Assembly: GCA_964017185.1 (NCBI GenBank)
Contig: OZ024869.1
Location: forward strand, 55,702,761 to 55,766,760
Length of the DNA stretch: 64,000 nucleotides
DNA from: Rugalucina vietnamica
Lineage: Eukaryota > Mollusca > Bivalvia > Lucinida > Lucinidae
Direction of reading: 5' to 3'
A program made the translations under genes and the position numbers. Positions 1-12,900 of this stretch are shown in pieces. Numbering within the stretch: position 1 is the first letter of the stretch; every line of letters begins with the position of its first letter. The notes under the pieces were generated by a model. It saw only the letters and a program-made list of their open reading frames with translations. It did not search any database and was not told the origin of the DNA.

Positions 1-740
1 TTTGAGTGGTTTTTACCATATATGGGCGTGGCAGCCATCTTGGTCATGTGACCTGGATTTCGCAATCAAACTTTCGTCTCCCCTACCCATGGATGCTCCA
101 CATAAAATTTCACTTCGATTGGCCCAGCAGTTTCAGAGAAGAAGATCTTTGAAAAGTGTGAATGGACGACAGACTGGCCAAGGTCAAGAGATGACCTTGA
201 CCTACATTAATCACATACCTTCATCTACTCCATTAGTTGTTTGCATCTACCACTTTTCAGGCCTCAGGCTGCAATAGTTTTCAAAAAATCCATAGTTTTC
301 ACTTTTTCCCATGTAAAAGCCTATGTTTCCAAATTTGACCTTGCCGTAAAATAGGTCAAGGTCATCCAAGGGTCATCATTTTATCAAACTATGATGGGCT
401 GAAGTCCCTGATGCTACATACCAAGTTTCGTGGAAATCAGCCCACCGGTTCTGGAGAAGAAGATTTTTGAAGGGTTTTTACCATATATGGGCGTGGCGGC
501 CATCTTGGTCATGTGACCTGGATTTCGCGATCAAACTTGAAATGCGCCTTCCCAAGGAGGCTCCACATAAAATTTCAACTAGATCGGCCAAGCGGTTTCA
601 GAGAAGAAGATCTTTGAAATTGTGGACGACGACGACGACGACGGACGGACGACGGACGACGGACGGACGCCGGATCATGGCCATCCTATAAGCTCACCTT
701 GTGAGCCTTCGGCTCAGGTGAGCTAATAATGCTTCAAATA
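1..740 (+). repeat. R1 dispersed repeat, copy 1
   Basis: A segment containing the text starting TTTTTACCATATATGGGCGT occurs at about 9 and again at about 475, so roughly the first 150 bases are duplicated at a period near 465 bp. The block ends with a run rich in GACGACGG followed by a hairpin. A related copy lies in the opposite orientation at 61703-62380, with the same hairpin-end text (GTGAGCTTATAGGATGG) and the same GAAACCGCTTGGCCAA core. The short open frames here repeat with the DNA and are not genes. The family was not identified by name. Confidence 0.75.
691..724. repeat. Terminal hairpin of R1
   Basis: AGCTCACC pairs with GGTGAGCT and the inner TGAGCC pairs with GGCTCA around a TTC loop, with a three-base bulge on the left arm. 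It marks the end of the R1 copy. The copy at 61.7 kb keeps the outer half of this structure. Confidence 0.8.
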
Positions 741-798
741 AGTGTCTACATGGCAATATGAAGTATGGCAATACCTACAGTATTGCCATGTAGACACT
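741..798. repeat. Short perfect inverted repeat (MITE-like)
   Basis: An 18-base arm, AGTGTCTACATGGCAATA at 741-758, has its exact reverse complement at 781-798, with a 22-base loop. It lies between the end of R1 and the last candidate exon of the M6-like gene. It may be a tiny hairpin element. It would also form a stem in an M6 transcript that reads through the 3' end. Confidence 0.7.
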
Positions 799-816
799 AT
801 CATTTTACGGCATATT

Positions 817-921
817 TTAATGATTTATGGTCATAACTGTGGTTAATTTCAGTACACACAGTAAACCAAGTCTAAAGCATATATAAACGAAGTAAGCAGA
901 CAGTAGCTTGGTCTTTGCATA
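817..921 (-). CDS. M6: M6-like gene, candidate terminal exon 7
   Basis: A good polypyrimidine acceptor (TTCTTGTAACAG|) opens a phase-0 frame of 34 codons ending in TAA. It starts YAKTKLLSAY, which could be the cytoplasmic tail entry (aromatic, then basic residues after TM4), but the rest is hydrophobic and unlike known tails. A second acceptor nearby (CCTCACAG|GTGCAG) also gives an open phase-0 frame, to a stop near 849. The true last exon could instead lie outside the window. Confidence 0.35.
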   Translation of the reverse strand, partial: YAKTKLLSAYFVYICFRLGLLCVLKLTTVMTINH

Positions 922-3900
922 CTGTTACAAGAACAGCAAGTTATCAGTTGCTGGTGAAAGAAAGGACATTTTAAACTGGATAACTGCACCTGTGAGGCAT
1001 GCCCAGGAACACTTAGGGAAATAAAAAACAATCTGTGGATATAACCTTAGATGTTTACATTTGACAAAATACATCAACTCAAACATTAAATAATGTAATA
1101 TATCACATCAACTAAACAATGGCAATAATACCCATTTCAAAGATGTGGTATCATGAAGACTTACCAGGCTGATTATAATGAGAAGTGCAGATATGTAGGC
1201 CACCACGTAGCATATCAACAGGTCATACCCCTGCAAGGAAATAATAGTATATGCAATAGCAATTCATAAGGCTTAATAAGATTTCAACCATAAACATGGA
1301 GGCAGTACTTCTTTCTGATGATAAAGAGTTTTCAGACTTAAATTATGACAGCTTACATTTGCATTTGTGTAAAATGTGTCATATGGATTTTTTTTCACAA
1401 TATATAAGCATAGCGGAATGTGTCATAGGGCCATGATTTTGATTTGTTAGTAGTATTAAAAATTTTAGATTATTTTAAATACAAGTAATTTACCCTGTTG
1501 GTAAATCTTTCCAGTTCACCCTCGTCCTTGCAAATTTCCCGGTACCCAAAACCTGTAGGAATGTAGGAGAAAATTGACTGTAAATATAATACATAAAAGC
1601 AACAACAACAAACATATAACAACGACTGCAAAACCTTCAATACAAACACAACACAGACAAACAATGCATGTGCATGTCCATAGCTAAATTAGCACATTAC
1701 CAAACACTGAAACAGGCAGTGGCTTCAAAATTTTCCTCTCTGTTTCACTGATATTTGCTTGTGGTGGCTCTTTGTACATGTACATGGCAGTTCCGTTATA
1801 TCGCTTCTTTGGTGTCCATGAAATGTGTCTGTCTTATCAATGAGACATGCCTAATACAAAGACAAGTTCCCTTGTAAATCACCAATTTGAGATTATAAGC
1901 AGAACTATGTTCTGAAGAGATGGTTTATGTGTTAAAAATCATGATCAAATCATGCTACATGTAAGTGCTCTCATGTTAAAAGAACATAGAAATCACATTA
2001 CATTTAAGTGTACACATGTTAAAAGAACATCTCCTTACATTTATGTGCACACATGTTCAAGGAATGTAGAAATCCCCTTACATGTAAGTGCACACATATT
2101 AAAAGAATGTAGAAATCACCTTACATTTAAATATTTACATTTTTATTGCAATCACCCTCGATGAAAGTATCTTTCTTGATATTCTTTATTTCCCAATAAT
2201 TCCAACTTTACTAATTTCCTACATTCTGATTGGTTGTTTGGAAGACTTTATACTTCGATAAAAGCAACGCGTAAGAATACTCGGATTTCACCTTAAAAAC
2301 GGCGCGACGTTACGTGATAACGTGACGTTTCTTTGAAGAACGTTGACGTCACCAAATCTAAACATCAAAACAATTGATGAACGCGTTTTGAAGGCGTCGA
2401 AATGAATATTTGGAATTTTTATTGTTATGGACGCTTTTTCTTTTAACAGAACATTGTTCGGTAAGTGTTTTAATCTTGTTGTTGTTTGTTGAAATTTGAC
2501 GTTTGCATTTCTAATACTCCGAGTCTCAGTTCAAAATCGACATGTCTTTCTATCGGTCCAGACGGCGAAATTTTCTTTCAAAAGCACAATTTTGAATAAA
2601 GGGGAGATGATTGAAAGCTCCCGTTTTGACCGCCTCCCTATAGCAAGCTATAGCTTCTAATTAGCTCGACTGCACGAAGTGCATAGAGCTATTGCAGTCA
2701 CCCCGGTCGTCCACGTTCCCGTTCCCGTGTGCGTTCCCGTTCCCGTGCGCGTCACACTTGCGTTAAAGTTTTCTAGAAGTCCATATCTTGACAACCACTC
2801 ATCAGAAAGCATTCATACTTGGACCATAGATACCCTGTAGGGTTAGCTTTCATTCCATGGCATCGGGCCCCTGGGTCCAGGCCAGGGGGTGGGGCTGGAG
2901 GTTAAAATCTAGAACACCTTAAAAAATAGCTATTATTGTGTTAAAGTTTTCTAGAAGTCCATATCTTGACAACCACTCATCAGAAAGCATTGATACTTGG
3001 GCCATTGACACCCTGTAGGGTCGGCTTTCATTCCATAGCATCAGGTCCCTGGGTCCGTGCCAGGGGGAGGGGCTAGAGGTTAAAATCTAGAACACCATTA
3101 ATAATAATGGCTTTTCTGTGATATTGTATTCTAGAAGTCTATATGTTGAAAAAATTTTATCAGAGGGCTTTCATACTGGGACCATAGGTACCCTGTAGGG
3201 TTGAGTCTCATTTCATGGCATCGGATCTCTGGGTCCATGCCTGGGGGGTGGGGCTGGAGGTTAAAAACTAGAACACTGTAAAAAATAGATGTACTGCTGT
3301 GTAACTTTTACAAGGAGTCCATATCTTGACAACAACTTATCATAAAGCATTCATTCTTCGTACACTTTAGGTTCCATGGCATCGGACCGGGTCGGAGTCA
3401 GGGGGGCGGGGCTAGAGGTCAAAATCTAGAACACCGATTTTTTTTGTCTTTTTATTTCTTAATAGAAACAACTTAGGAAGATGGTTGTCATTCATCTTTT
3501 GACTTTTTGACACTGTCTTGTGTGTCACGACGGTAAGGGTCGGTTGACCTACTTTCCATGGTTCAGTGATTTTGCCTTATATGTTGACACTCAATTAGTA
3601 TATTTTCTTACTTCTTTCAGATTATGAGTGAGTACGACCAGGCCTTTGACCCCAATATACTTATAGGTCACTGTGACCTAATTTCACGGTTCAGTGATTT
3701 TGCCTTATATGTTGACACTCAATTAGTATATTTTCATACTTTTTTCAGATTATGAGTGTGTATGACCAGACCTTTGACCCCAATATACTTATAGGTCACT
3801 GTGACCTAATTTCACGGTTCAGTGATTTTGCCTTATATCTCGGTACTCAAATGGTTTATGAACAAACTTCTTTCAAAGTATGTTTGCTTATGACAAGACC

Positions 3901-6900
3901 TTTCACCCTGAAGTAGTCCTAGGTCACTGTGACCTAATTTCACGGTTCAGTGATTTCGCCTTATATCTTGACACTCAATTAGTATATTTTCATACTTTTT
4001 TCAGATTATGAGTGAGTATGACCAGACCTTTGACCCCAATATACTTATAGGTCACTGTGACCTAATTTCACGGTTCAGTGATTTTGCCTTATATCTCGGT
4101 ACTCAAATGGTTTATGAACAAACTTCTTTCAAAGTATGTTTGCGTATGACAAGACCTTTGACCCTGAAGTAGTCCTAGGTCACTATGACCTAATTTCACG
4201 GTTCAGTGATTTTGCCTTATATCTTGACACTCAATTAGTATATTTTCATACTTTTTTAGCTTATGAGTGAGTATGACCAGATCTTTGATCCCAATATACT
4301 TATAGGTCACTGTGACCTAATTTCATGGTTCAGTGACTTTGCCTTATATCTCAGCACTCAAGTGGTTTATGAACATACTTCGTTCACACTATGTTTGTGT
4401 ATGACAAGATCTTTGACCCTAAAGTAGTCCTAGGTCAATATGACCTGATTTCACGGTTCAGTGATTTTCCTTTATATCTCGGCACTCAATTGGTATATGG
4501 GCATACTGCTTTCACGATATGTATGAGTATGACAAGACCTTTGACCGTAAAGAATTCCTGGGTCACTGTGACCTAATTTCATGGTTTAGTGATTTTGCCT
4601 TATATCTCGACACTCAGTTGGTATTTTTTCATACTTTCTGATTATGAATGAGTATGACCACACCTTTAACCCAAACATACTTATAGGTCACAATGACCTA
4701 ATTTCATGGGTCAGTGATTTTGCTTTATATCTCAACACTGAATGGGTATATGATCATTTTTCTTTTACATTATAAGTAAGTATCACTAGACCTTTGACCC
4801 TGCAATACTTATAGGTCAGTGTGACCTTTTTTCACGGTTCAGTGATTTTGTCCATAGGCGTAGGAAGGTTTATAATATTGGGGGGGCCAAATGTTCTAGT
4901 TTGAAAACCGACCGAGCGCAGCTCAGGAGGTTGCTAGGGGGGTGTGGGGGCATGCTCCCCCAGAAAAATTTTGAATTCTAAGAAGCCGTTTCCTGCATTC
5001 TGGGCACTTTCTAACTGCATTTTATCTGCTTCTGTAGCTTCCATTTTTTCCTCCATTTGTGTGCTTTAACTTAGAAAAAAATCTCTAAGTTTATTTTAAA
5101 TACACAAACACACATACACACACATCAACTGTTCGTTGAAAGGCATATAAGTGGAACACTGGTTTGTTTGTTACTGTTATTAATTCGCCATATTTAAAGG
5201 CCTAGGGAATTTAAGGCCTGATTTCGGCCTCATGTGTTGATAAAAAATTTAATTTTGGAATTTTGAGGAGAAACGTATTGCAAATAGCAGGTATAGGTCC
5301 CTGCTTATAAACTCTAGCACAACTATCACATTCAAATTACACATGTTGCCATGGCAACGCTCCGAAAACCATAGAAATATCACTTTTTGCAATTTTGGGT
5401 CTATTTTTCACCATTCAACATCATTTTCAACTACCGGCCCACGCGACGAACAATTTCTTATTGTGAAATAATTATGATGTATCATCCAGAGATATTGTAT
5501 GCTGAGTATAATTTTGTTCGGAGTGTGGGCTGGCAAAAATGTGTTCAGAAATGGTCCAAAATAGACCAAAAAGTGCAGAATGTGCTCTATCTATGGTTCT
5601 TCTGGGCGTTGCCATGGCAACACTTGTAGGATAAATGAAGTACTTGTTCTTGTTTTTAATAGAGGAGACATATGGCTGTTTTAAGGAATAGTTTTCTCAC
5701 CTAAACTCCAAAATTTATTTTTTAGCAAAATTTGAGGCCAAAATCAGGCGTTAAATGCCCTAGTCCTTTAATGTTGTTTTAGTACTAGACTATTCTTAAT
5801 GAGGTAACTATTTGTTTTGACATAACAATCAAAGCACTACAGTTGTAGCACTTTTACTAAAAAGTTGCTGTGAAACATGACTCTGTTGCATAAAACTTCA
5901 TAAGCTCTAACTTAAATACTAGTTGTATAAAAGTCTGCAACAGCTTAACCAATGGACTTCTTGAAATGTGTTAAGGTGTCATCCAATTTAACATGTCATT
6001 AAAAATAATTTTATGCAGTTCTTTCAAATAATAATAACAGCAAGTAACATTGACATAGTTTCCAAATGTTGCAGATTACATTTTATTATGCTTAAAAATA
6101 TTTAAATGACTAGAATGATAAACATTTCACAAAAGGTACACCTTATGCAGACTAGATTTGTAAATTGTTTCTGTATTGCACGAGGCTTTCATCCCTGAAT
6201 AAAATGACTAGATGGCCACATTGAAACCATTTTCGGACTAGAAACACCCTGTCCTGAGTGAAGTGACAGTGTTCAAAAACATTAATGCATATGAAATGAA
6301 CAATATACTGCGAGTTTAAAGAATTATTACAAAAGCAAAGTACTTGTAACTTCTGTCTAGCAAACAATAGTGCACAGAAAATACAATTAATGGGCTAGAC
6401 AGTCTAAACTATCTAAAAGTCTCAAAAATGTCCAACATCCTGGTTTTCAATCAGGTCCAACACAAACCTTACCAGACTGTACAGCAACAAAAATAGAGAC
6501 TTGAAATTTCAGATTTAGAGAGAACATGAATGATGTCATAAAATATGCATACCTGGACCTTTCTTGAAGGAAAATATGAGTGGATTATTGGAGGGGCCAA
6601 AGGATATGTTGGCCCCCCCTTCACAATTATTGGGGGGGCCTGGCCCCCCCTGGCCCCCCCTCTTCCTACGCCTATGTTGTCTTGTGTCTTGGCACTCAGT
6701 TGATATATGAACACACTTCTTTCACAATTTGAGTGAGACCTCTAAATCTTAGGTAGTTATAGTTAACTTCCATGGTTCAGTGATTTTGCCTTATTGCATC
6801 AAGGCAAAAAGATGTATGGGTTACTGGTCGGGTTTGGCCTTATGTTTGACAAAGGTCAGAAGCAGTCGAGCACGCTGTCCTGCGACAGCTCTTATTATTG

Positions 6901-9900
6901 CGAGAAGTGAGTTTTGTGCTTTGGAAATTTTCAAGATGGCTGCCTCATGAAGATCCGTTTTGCTCTATTTTCCTCCGCTGGCTATAAAAATTTAAATCAA
7001 TGTAGACAAATGCAGTGTAATTGAGACAAAGTTGGAATTATAAGGAATGAATTATTATTTTTGTTGATTTTATCGATGTGTAAACTCAGGCGAATCACTC
7101 ACAAACTTTTTCATAAAGCCCTTCGGGCTTTATTTAGTTTGTGAGTGATTCGCCTGAGTTTACACATCGATAAAATCAACAAAAATAAAATTCATTCCTA
7201 TAATGAAAAACATTAAGTCACGTGATCTTGAGGCCACGCCTATGGGCAGGGCGACAAAAACCAATCAGTGACGTTGTTTGTTTACTCTTGTTGGTGTGAC
7301 GTCGGTCGCATATCGCCACGACGTTAAGCATGAAAATTTGGCATTTTGGCTGTTCCAAAATTACGTTCAGTCGGATTTTATGTCATACAACATGAAAAAA
7401 AGCAATGAAATGTGCAATTAAAAATCTGGTACTTGATTGATAATATAAAATGTAAATATAAGTATTGAAATTCAGATTTTAGCTTTCACTGGATGATGAA
7501 TAAGAGCTGTCGCAGGACAGCGTGCTCGACTGCTTCTGACCTTTGTCAAACATAAGGCCAAACCCGACCAGTAACCCAAAGCATTATGCTCATACATCTT
7601 TTTGCCTTGATGCAATAAGGCAAAATCACTGAACCATGAAAGTTAACTATAACTACCTAAGATTTAAAGGTCTCACTCATATTGTGAAAGAAGTGTGTTC
7701 ATATACCAACTGAGTGCCAAGACACAAGGCAAAATCACTGAACCGTGAAAAAAGGTCACACTGACCTATAAGTATTGCAGGGTCAAAGGTCTAGTGATAC
7801 TTACTCATAATGTAAAAGAAGAATGATCATATACCCATTCAGTGTTGAGATATAAAGCAAAATCACTGACCCATGAAATTAGGTCATTGTGACCTATAAG
7901 TATGTTTGGGTTAAAGGTGTGGTCATACTCATTCATAATCAGAAAGAAGTATGAAAAAATACCAACTGAGTGTCGAGATATAAGGCAAAATTACTGAACC
8001 ATGAAATTAGGTCACAGTGACCCAGGAATACTTTACGGTCAAAGGTCTTGTCATACTCATACATATCGTGAAAGAAGTATGTTCATATACCAATTGAGTG
8101 CCGAGATATAAAGGAAAATCACTGAACCGTGAAATTAGGTCATATTGACCTAGGACTACTTTAGGGTCAAAGGTCTTGTCATACGCAAACATAGTGTGAA
8201 AGAAGTTTGTTCATAAACCACTTGAGTGCCGAGATATAAGGCAAAGTCACTGAACCGTGAAATTAGGTCACAGTGACCTATAAGTATATTGGGGTCAAAG
8301 GTCTGGTCATACTCACTCATAATCTGAAAAAAGTATGAAAATATACTAATTGAGTGTCAAGATATAAGGCAAAATCACTGAACCGTGAAATTAGGTCACA
8401 GTGACCTAGGACTACTTCAGGATCAAAGGTCTTGTCATACGCAAACATACTTTGAAAGAAGTTTGTTCATAAACCATTTGAGTACCGAGATATAAGGCAA
8501 AAATCACTGAACCGTGAAATTAGGTCACAGTGACCTGTAAGTATATTGGGGTCAAAGGTCTGGTCATACTCACTCATAATCTGAAAAAAGTATGAAAATA
8601 TACTAATCGAGTGTCAAGATATAAGGCAAAATCACTGAACCGTGAAATTAGGTCACAGTGACCTAGGACTACTTCAGGGTCAAAGGTCTTGTCATACGCA
8701 AACATACTTTGAAAGAAGTTTGTTCATAAACCATTTGAGTACCGAGATATAAGGCAAAATCACTGAACCGTGAAATTAGGTCACAGTGACCTATAAGTAT
8801 ATTGGGGTCAAAGGTCTGGTCATACTCACTCATAATCTGAAAAAAGTATGAAAATATACTAATTGAGTGTCAAGATATAAGGCAAAATCACTGAACCGTG
8901 AAATTAGGTCACAGTGACCTATAAGTATATTGAGGTCAAAGGCCTGGTCATACTAACTCATAATCTGAAAGAAGTAAGAAAATATACTAATTGAGTGTCA
9001 AGATATAAGGCAAAATCACTGAACCATGGAAAGTAGGTCAACCGACCCTTACCGTCATGACACACAAGTCAGTGTCACAAAGTCAAAAGATGAATGACCA
9101 ACCATCCTCCTAAGTTGTTTCTATTAAGAAATAAAAAGAAAAAAAATCGGGGAGTTCTAGATTTTGACCTCTAGCCCCGCCCCCCTGACTCCGACCCAGA
9201 TGTCCGATGTCATGGAACCTAAAGTGTATGAAGTATGAATGCTTTATGATAAGTTGTTGTCAAGATATGCATCCTTGTAAAAGTTACACAGCAGTACATC
9301 TATTTTTTAGTGTTCTAGTTTTTAACCTCCAGCCCCACCCCACAGGCAAGGACCCAGGGGCCCGATGCCATGGAATGAAACTCAACCCTGCAGGGTACCT
9401 ATGGTCCGAGTATGAAAGCCCTCTGATAAAAAGTTTTCAAGATAATAGACTTCTAGAATACTATATCACAGAAAAGCCATTATTATTAATGGTGTTCTAG
9501 ATTTTAACCTCTAGCCCCACCCCCTGGCATGGACCCAGGAATCTGATGCCATGGAATGAAAGCCGACCCTACAGGGTGTCAATGGCCCAAGTATCAATGC
9601 TTTCTGATGAGTGGTTGTCAAGATATGGACTTCTAGAAAACTTTAACATAAGAATTGCCATTTTTGAAGGTGTTCTAGATTTTAACCTCCAGCCCCACCC
9701 CCTGGCCTGGACCCAGGGGCCCGATGTCATGGAATGAAAGCTAACCCTACAGGGTATCTATGGTCCAAGTATGAATGCTTTCTGATGAGTGGTTGTCAAG
9801 ATATGGACTTCTAGAAAACTTTAACGCAAGTGTGACGCGCACGCGCACGGGAACGCGCACGGGAACGGGAACGTGGACGACCGGGGTGACTGCAATAGCT

Positions 9901-12900
9901 CTATGCACTTCGTGCAGTCGAGCTAAAACAGTAGTTGTTTTAATGTCTCCGAGCATTAAAACAGCCCAATGTTTTTCATTATCCAGTGAAAGTTAAAATC
10001 TGAATTTCAATCCTTAAGTGCACACGTTAAAAGAATGTAGACATTACCTATACTTAAGTTCACATGTTAAAAGAACAGAAACCACCTTACATTTGTGCAC
10101 ACATGTTAGAAGGACATAGAAATCACCTTACATTTAAGGGCACACATGTCAATCTCCTTAAATTTAAGTGCACACATGTTAAAAGGACATAGTAATCACC
10201 TTACATGTAAGTGCACATGTTAAAAGAACGTAGAAGTCACCCTACACTTAAGTTCACATGTTAAAAGTTCAGTAATCACCTTACATTTAAGTGCACACAT
10301 TATAAGAATGTAGAAATCACCTTTCATTTAAGTGCACATGTTAAAAGATTGTAGACATCACCTTATGTATAAGTGCACACAGGTTAAAAGAATGTAGACA
10401 TCACCTTACATTTAAGTGCACACATTAAAAGAATGTAGAAATCACCTTACATTTAAGTGCACATGTTAAAAGAACGGAAATCACCTTACATTTGTGCACA
10501 TGTTAAAAGAATACATGCATGCTAGAAACTGTATGATTACAAAGAGACAAAAGTGAACAATGTAATGTGGTTTTAGGTGTCAATCATTATTTGATCATGA
10601 TCAAATCACCATAAGTCCATGCACATGAAACTGTAGACATATGTGCCGCCGTATCGTAAAACCAACAATCTGCATAGGCGAAAACAAAGACACAGATCAG
10701 TTCGTAGTAACTGCAAAGCTGATCAGCGCCTTTATTTTCGCTACATGGATAGTACAATTCCTCTTCTTTCTAAATCCAAAATTTCAAGCTTCTAGCTGTC
10801 TTCTGTGCTTGTACAGCCCGGTTTGTGTCGGGCCTGTTCGGAAACCACATTGTTGGTTTTCTCATGATGCGGCTCATATTTTTTACCATAATGTGAGAGG
10901 TTGATGCAGCGGACATCTTTATCATTCTCCTGGTACAGTAGCAGGATGAGCAGGGCTGCTGGCAGGGCGAAAACAGTTGTGACTAGAACCCAACAGATCG
11001 TCAATAGATAGCTCAACACCAACATCTGCAATGTCAAAGTAATTATTATCATTATTATCATTATTATTTTATTATTATTCAAAGAAAAAAATCCAGAAAT
11101 GCACTGTAACTAATAGAACTAATTTAAAAGTTGGCCGAACTTGACGACGTCTTAACGTTAAAATAATTAATCACTCGGAAAAGAGAATTTCCATTTCCCA
11201 GTTCCCACTGCGTTGCAATTTGTCGTCGTTGCTGTAGCTATTTCATCTTTTAAATCTCATTTCAGTTTCTTTGAAAGCAGGAGGCTAGTTTTGAATAAAT
11301 AATAAGTATCATCTAATCAGTTAAAACCCATTTTATGAGGTCTAGTTTCGAAAATAAAGTTTAATTCGTCTTGACAGATGCATTCAGCAATACAAATAAG
11401 ATTTTGTAATCATTATCTAATACTGACAGCATGGGATAAAAGTTTTATAATGCAACCAACTTCCACCAGCCTCGCCAAAAAGAAACCCAGTCCTTGCCTC
11501 TAGTAGGGCTTAAGATGAATCAGCCGGTGCTCTAACAGAAACCGAACGCTAAACGCTTTCAAGAACATTTGAAGCCATCACTAAAATGAGGATAGAGCAC
11601 GGCGGAATACATGCGTGCTCAAAGTTTGCGTACGCAAATTTTCTGCTTGTGTCTCGTCCCATAAAATTCTCATCCTCAATGAGACTGAAGGCATTTATTT
11701 GCACCACGGGAGCAAGTAAACAGCTTTTGGCAATAAACATAAACTGGGTGTTCATAAAGCACGCCCACAGTGAAAAGTAGTTGTTAAGTAGTCTGTAACT
11801 GAATGCCTGATCTAAGATGTTTCACACTGAATTGCAACGATACATCAATGTGTGTCAGCCTTTCATGTTAATTGCATAACAGAAAACAACAGGGTACTTC
11901 GTGGTTTCTTTCATTTTTTTCAGTTAAAACCCCATTAATCACACACATTTACCAGAAATTGGGTAGAAAGGTGTCTTGTTGAAGGATACACTCTTGCACC
12001 AGTAATGCCCCAACCCCGAACCGCAGCCCGCCGTTCCATGCTATCACGCCCTCACTCCCACCCTTATGCAATCTTAATTAAAATTCGAACCATTGCCTTC
12101 TTTGTCCGTTTGGCAGTATTAGTGCATTTTGACAATGCGTTTCAGTACGAACAAATTTATACTTACAAAAATATTGAGCGCCCTGGCACAGGCGTTTTTC
12201 CGCGAGCTGTTAAAGGCATGCCTACTTGTAGGCTCACTGGAGCAGTGCCCTACGACTAGCAGGCTGGTCCCGATTACAAACATACCACATATCACTCCGA
12301 TTATGGTGTACTCTATGAACCATAGCCTGTGAACAGAACATGTATACATAAAAAGTTGCCCCAAAAGCATACACATATCAAAAGCATTTATAGTAGTAGT
12401 ATATGCCCCTCTTCGGTGCCAAATACATTACTCAAAATGGGTACAAACACCTGGCTCTGAAAACAAACGTTTATACCAGGATTTATTTCAAAATCTTATA
12501 CACTTAGCGACGAATATTAGACAAGAGGACGGTTTTTGATTTGGAAACGTGGAATGTATTGTTGTACTCTTACAAAATCTGCAACAGCGCTTGAGAGATA
12601 GAGATGATTTGATATAAGTAGTGTCACGACCAGTCAAAATACGACAATCAGTATTCTGTAAGACGGACTTCATTTTCGAACCCCAGTACAGGGTATGCAC
12701 AAACAGTAGCAAATGGTTGTTATCGAATGTGATGCATTAATCATCTTGACTATTTAAAGCAGTTCAACTTAGACATGTTAAAGAAATGTTTTGCTGTGTG
12801 AAATAGAGTATTTTCTGTTTTCTTCAACTTACATTCTGTCATCTTCCAAGAGTTCCCTTGTTTTGTGTGCTCCAAACAGTAAGCTCCCTGTCACCCCACC

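Larger units (their letters stand above)
2661..9926. mobile_element. FB1: giant foldback-like inverted-repeat element
   Basis: The left end TTAGCTCGACTGCACGAAGT has its reverse complement at the right end (ACTTCGTGCAGTCGAGCTAA, ending 9926). The arms match inward to about 6893 and 7501. Removing a later 1.8-kb insertion at 4853-6676, each arm is about 2.4 kb. Each contains, from outside in, a GTTCCCGT-rich stretch, four 180-bp subrepeats and ten 128-bp subrepeats. The centre (6894-7500) holds another hairpin. Long inverted termini built of tandem subrepeats are the hallmark of Foldback/TU/Galileo-type DNA transposons. No transposase frame was found, so this copy is non-autonomous. I found no clean target duplication. 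Confidence 0.8.

Noticed and set aside
2-691. Two similar open frames (MSGFYHIWAW and MKGFYHIWAW starts) as paralogous genes
   Set aside because: They are the same piece of R1 duplicated at a 465-bp period. They lack splice context and any protein family signature.
4391-4576. Open frames of 61 codons in FB1 (also 8007-8192) as a duplicated gene pair
   Set aside because: They are generated by the 128-bp subrepeats and are mirror copies. Codon pattern follows the repeat.
6469-6714. Frame with RGGARGGQAPP as a glycine-rich protein
   Set aside because: It reads across the C-run at the end of the 1.8-kb transposon and out into the FB1 arm.
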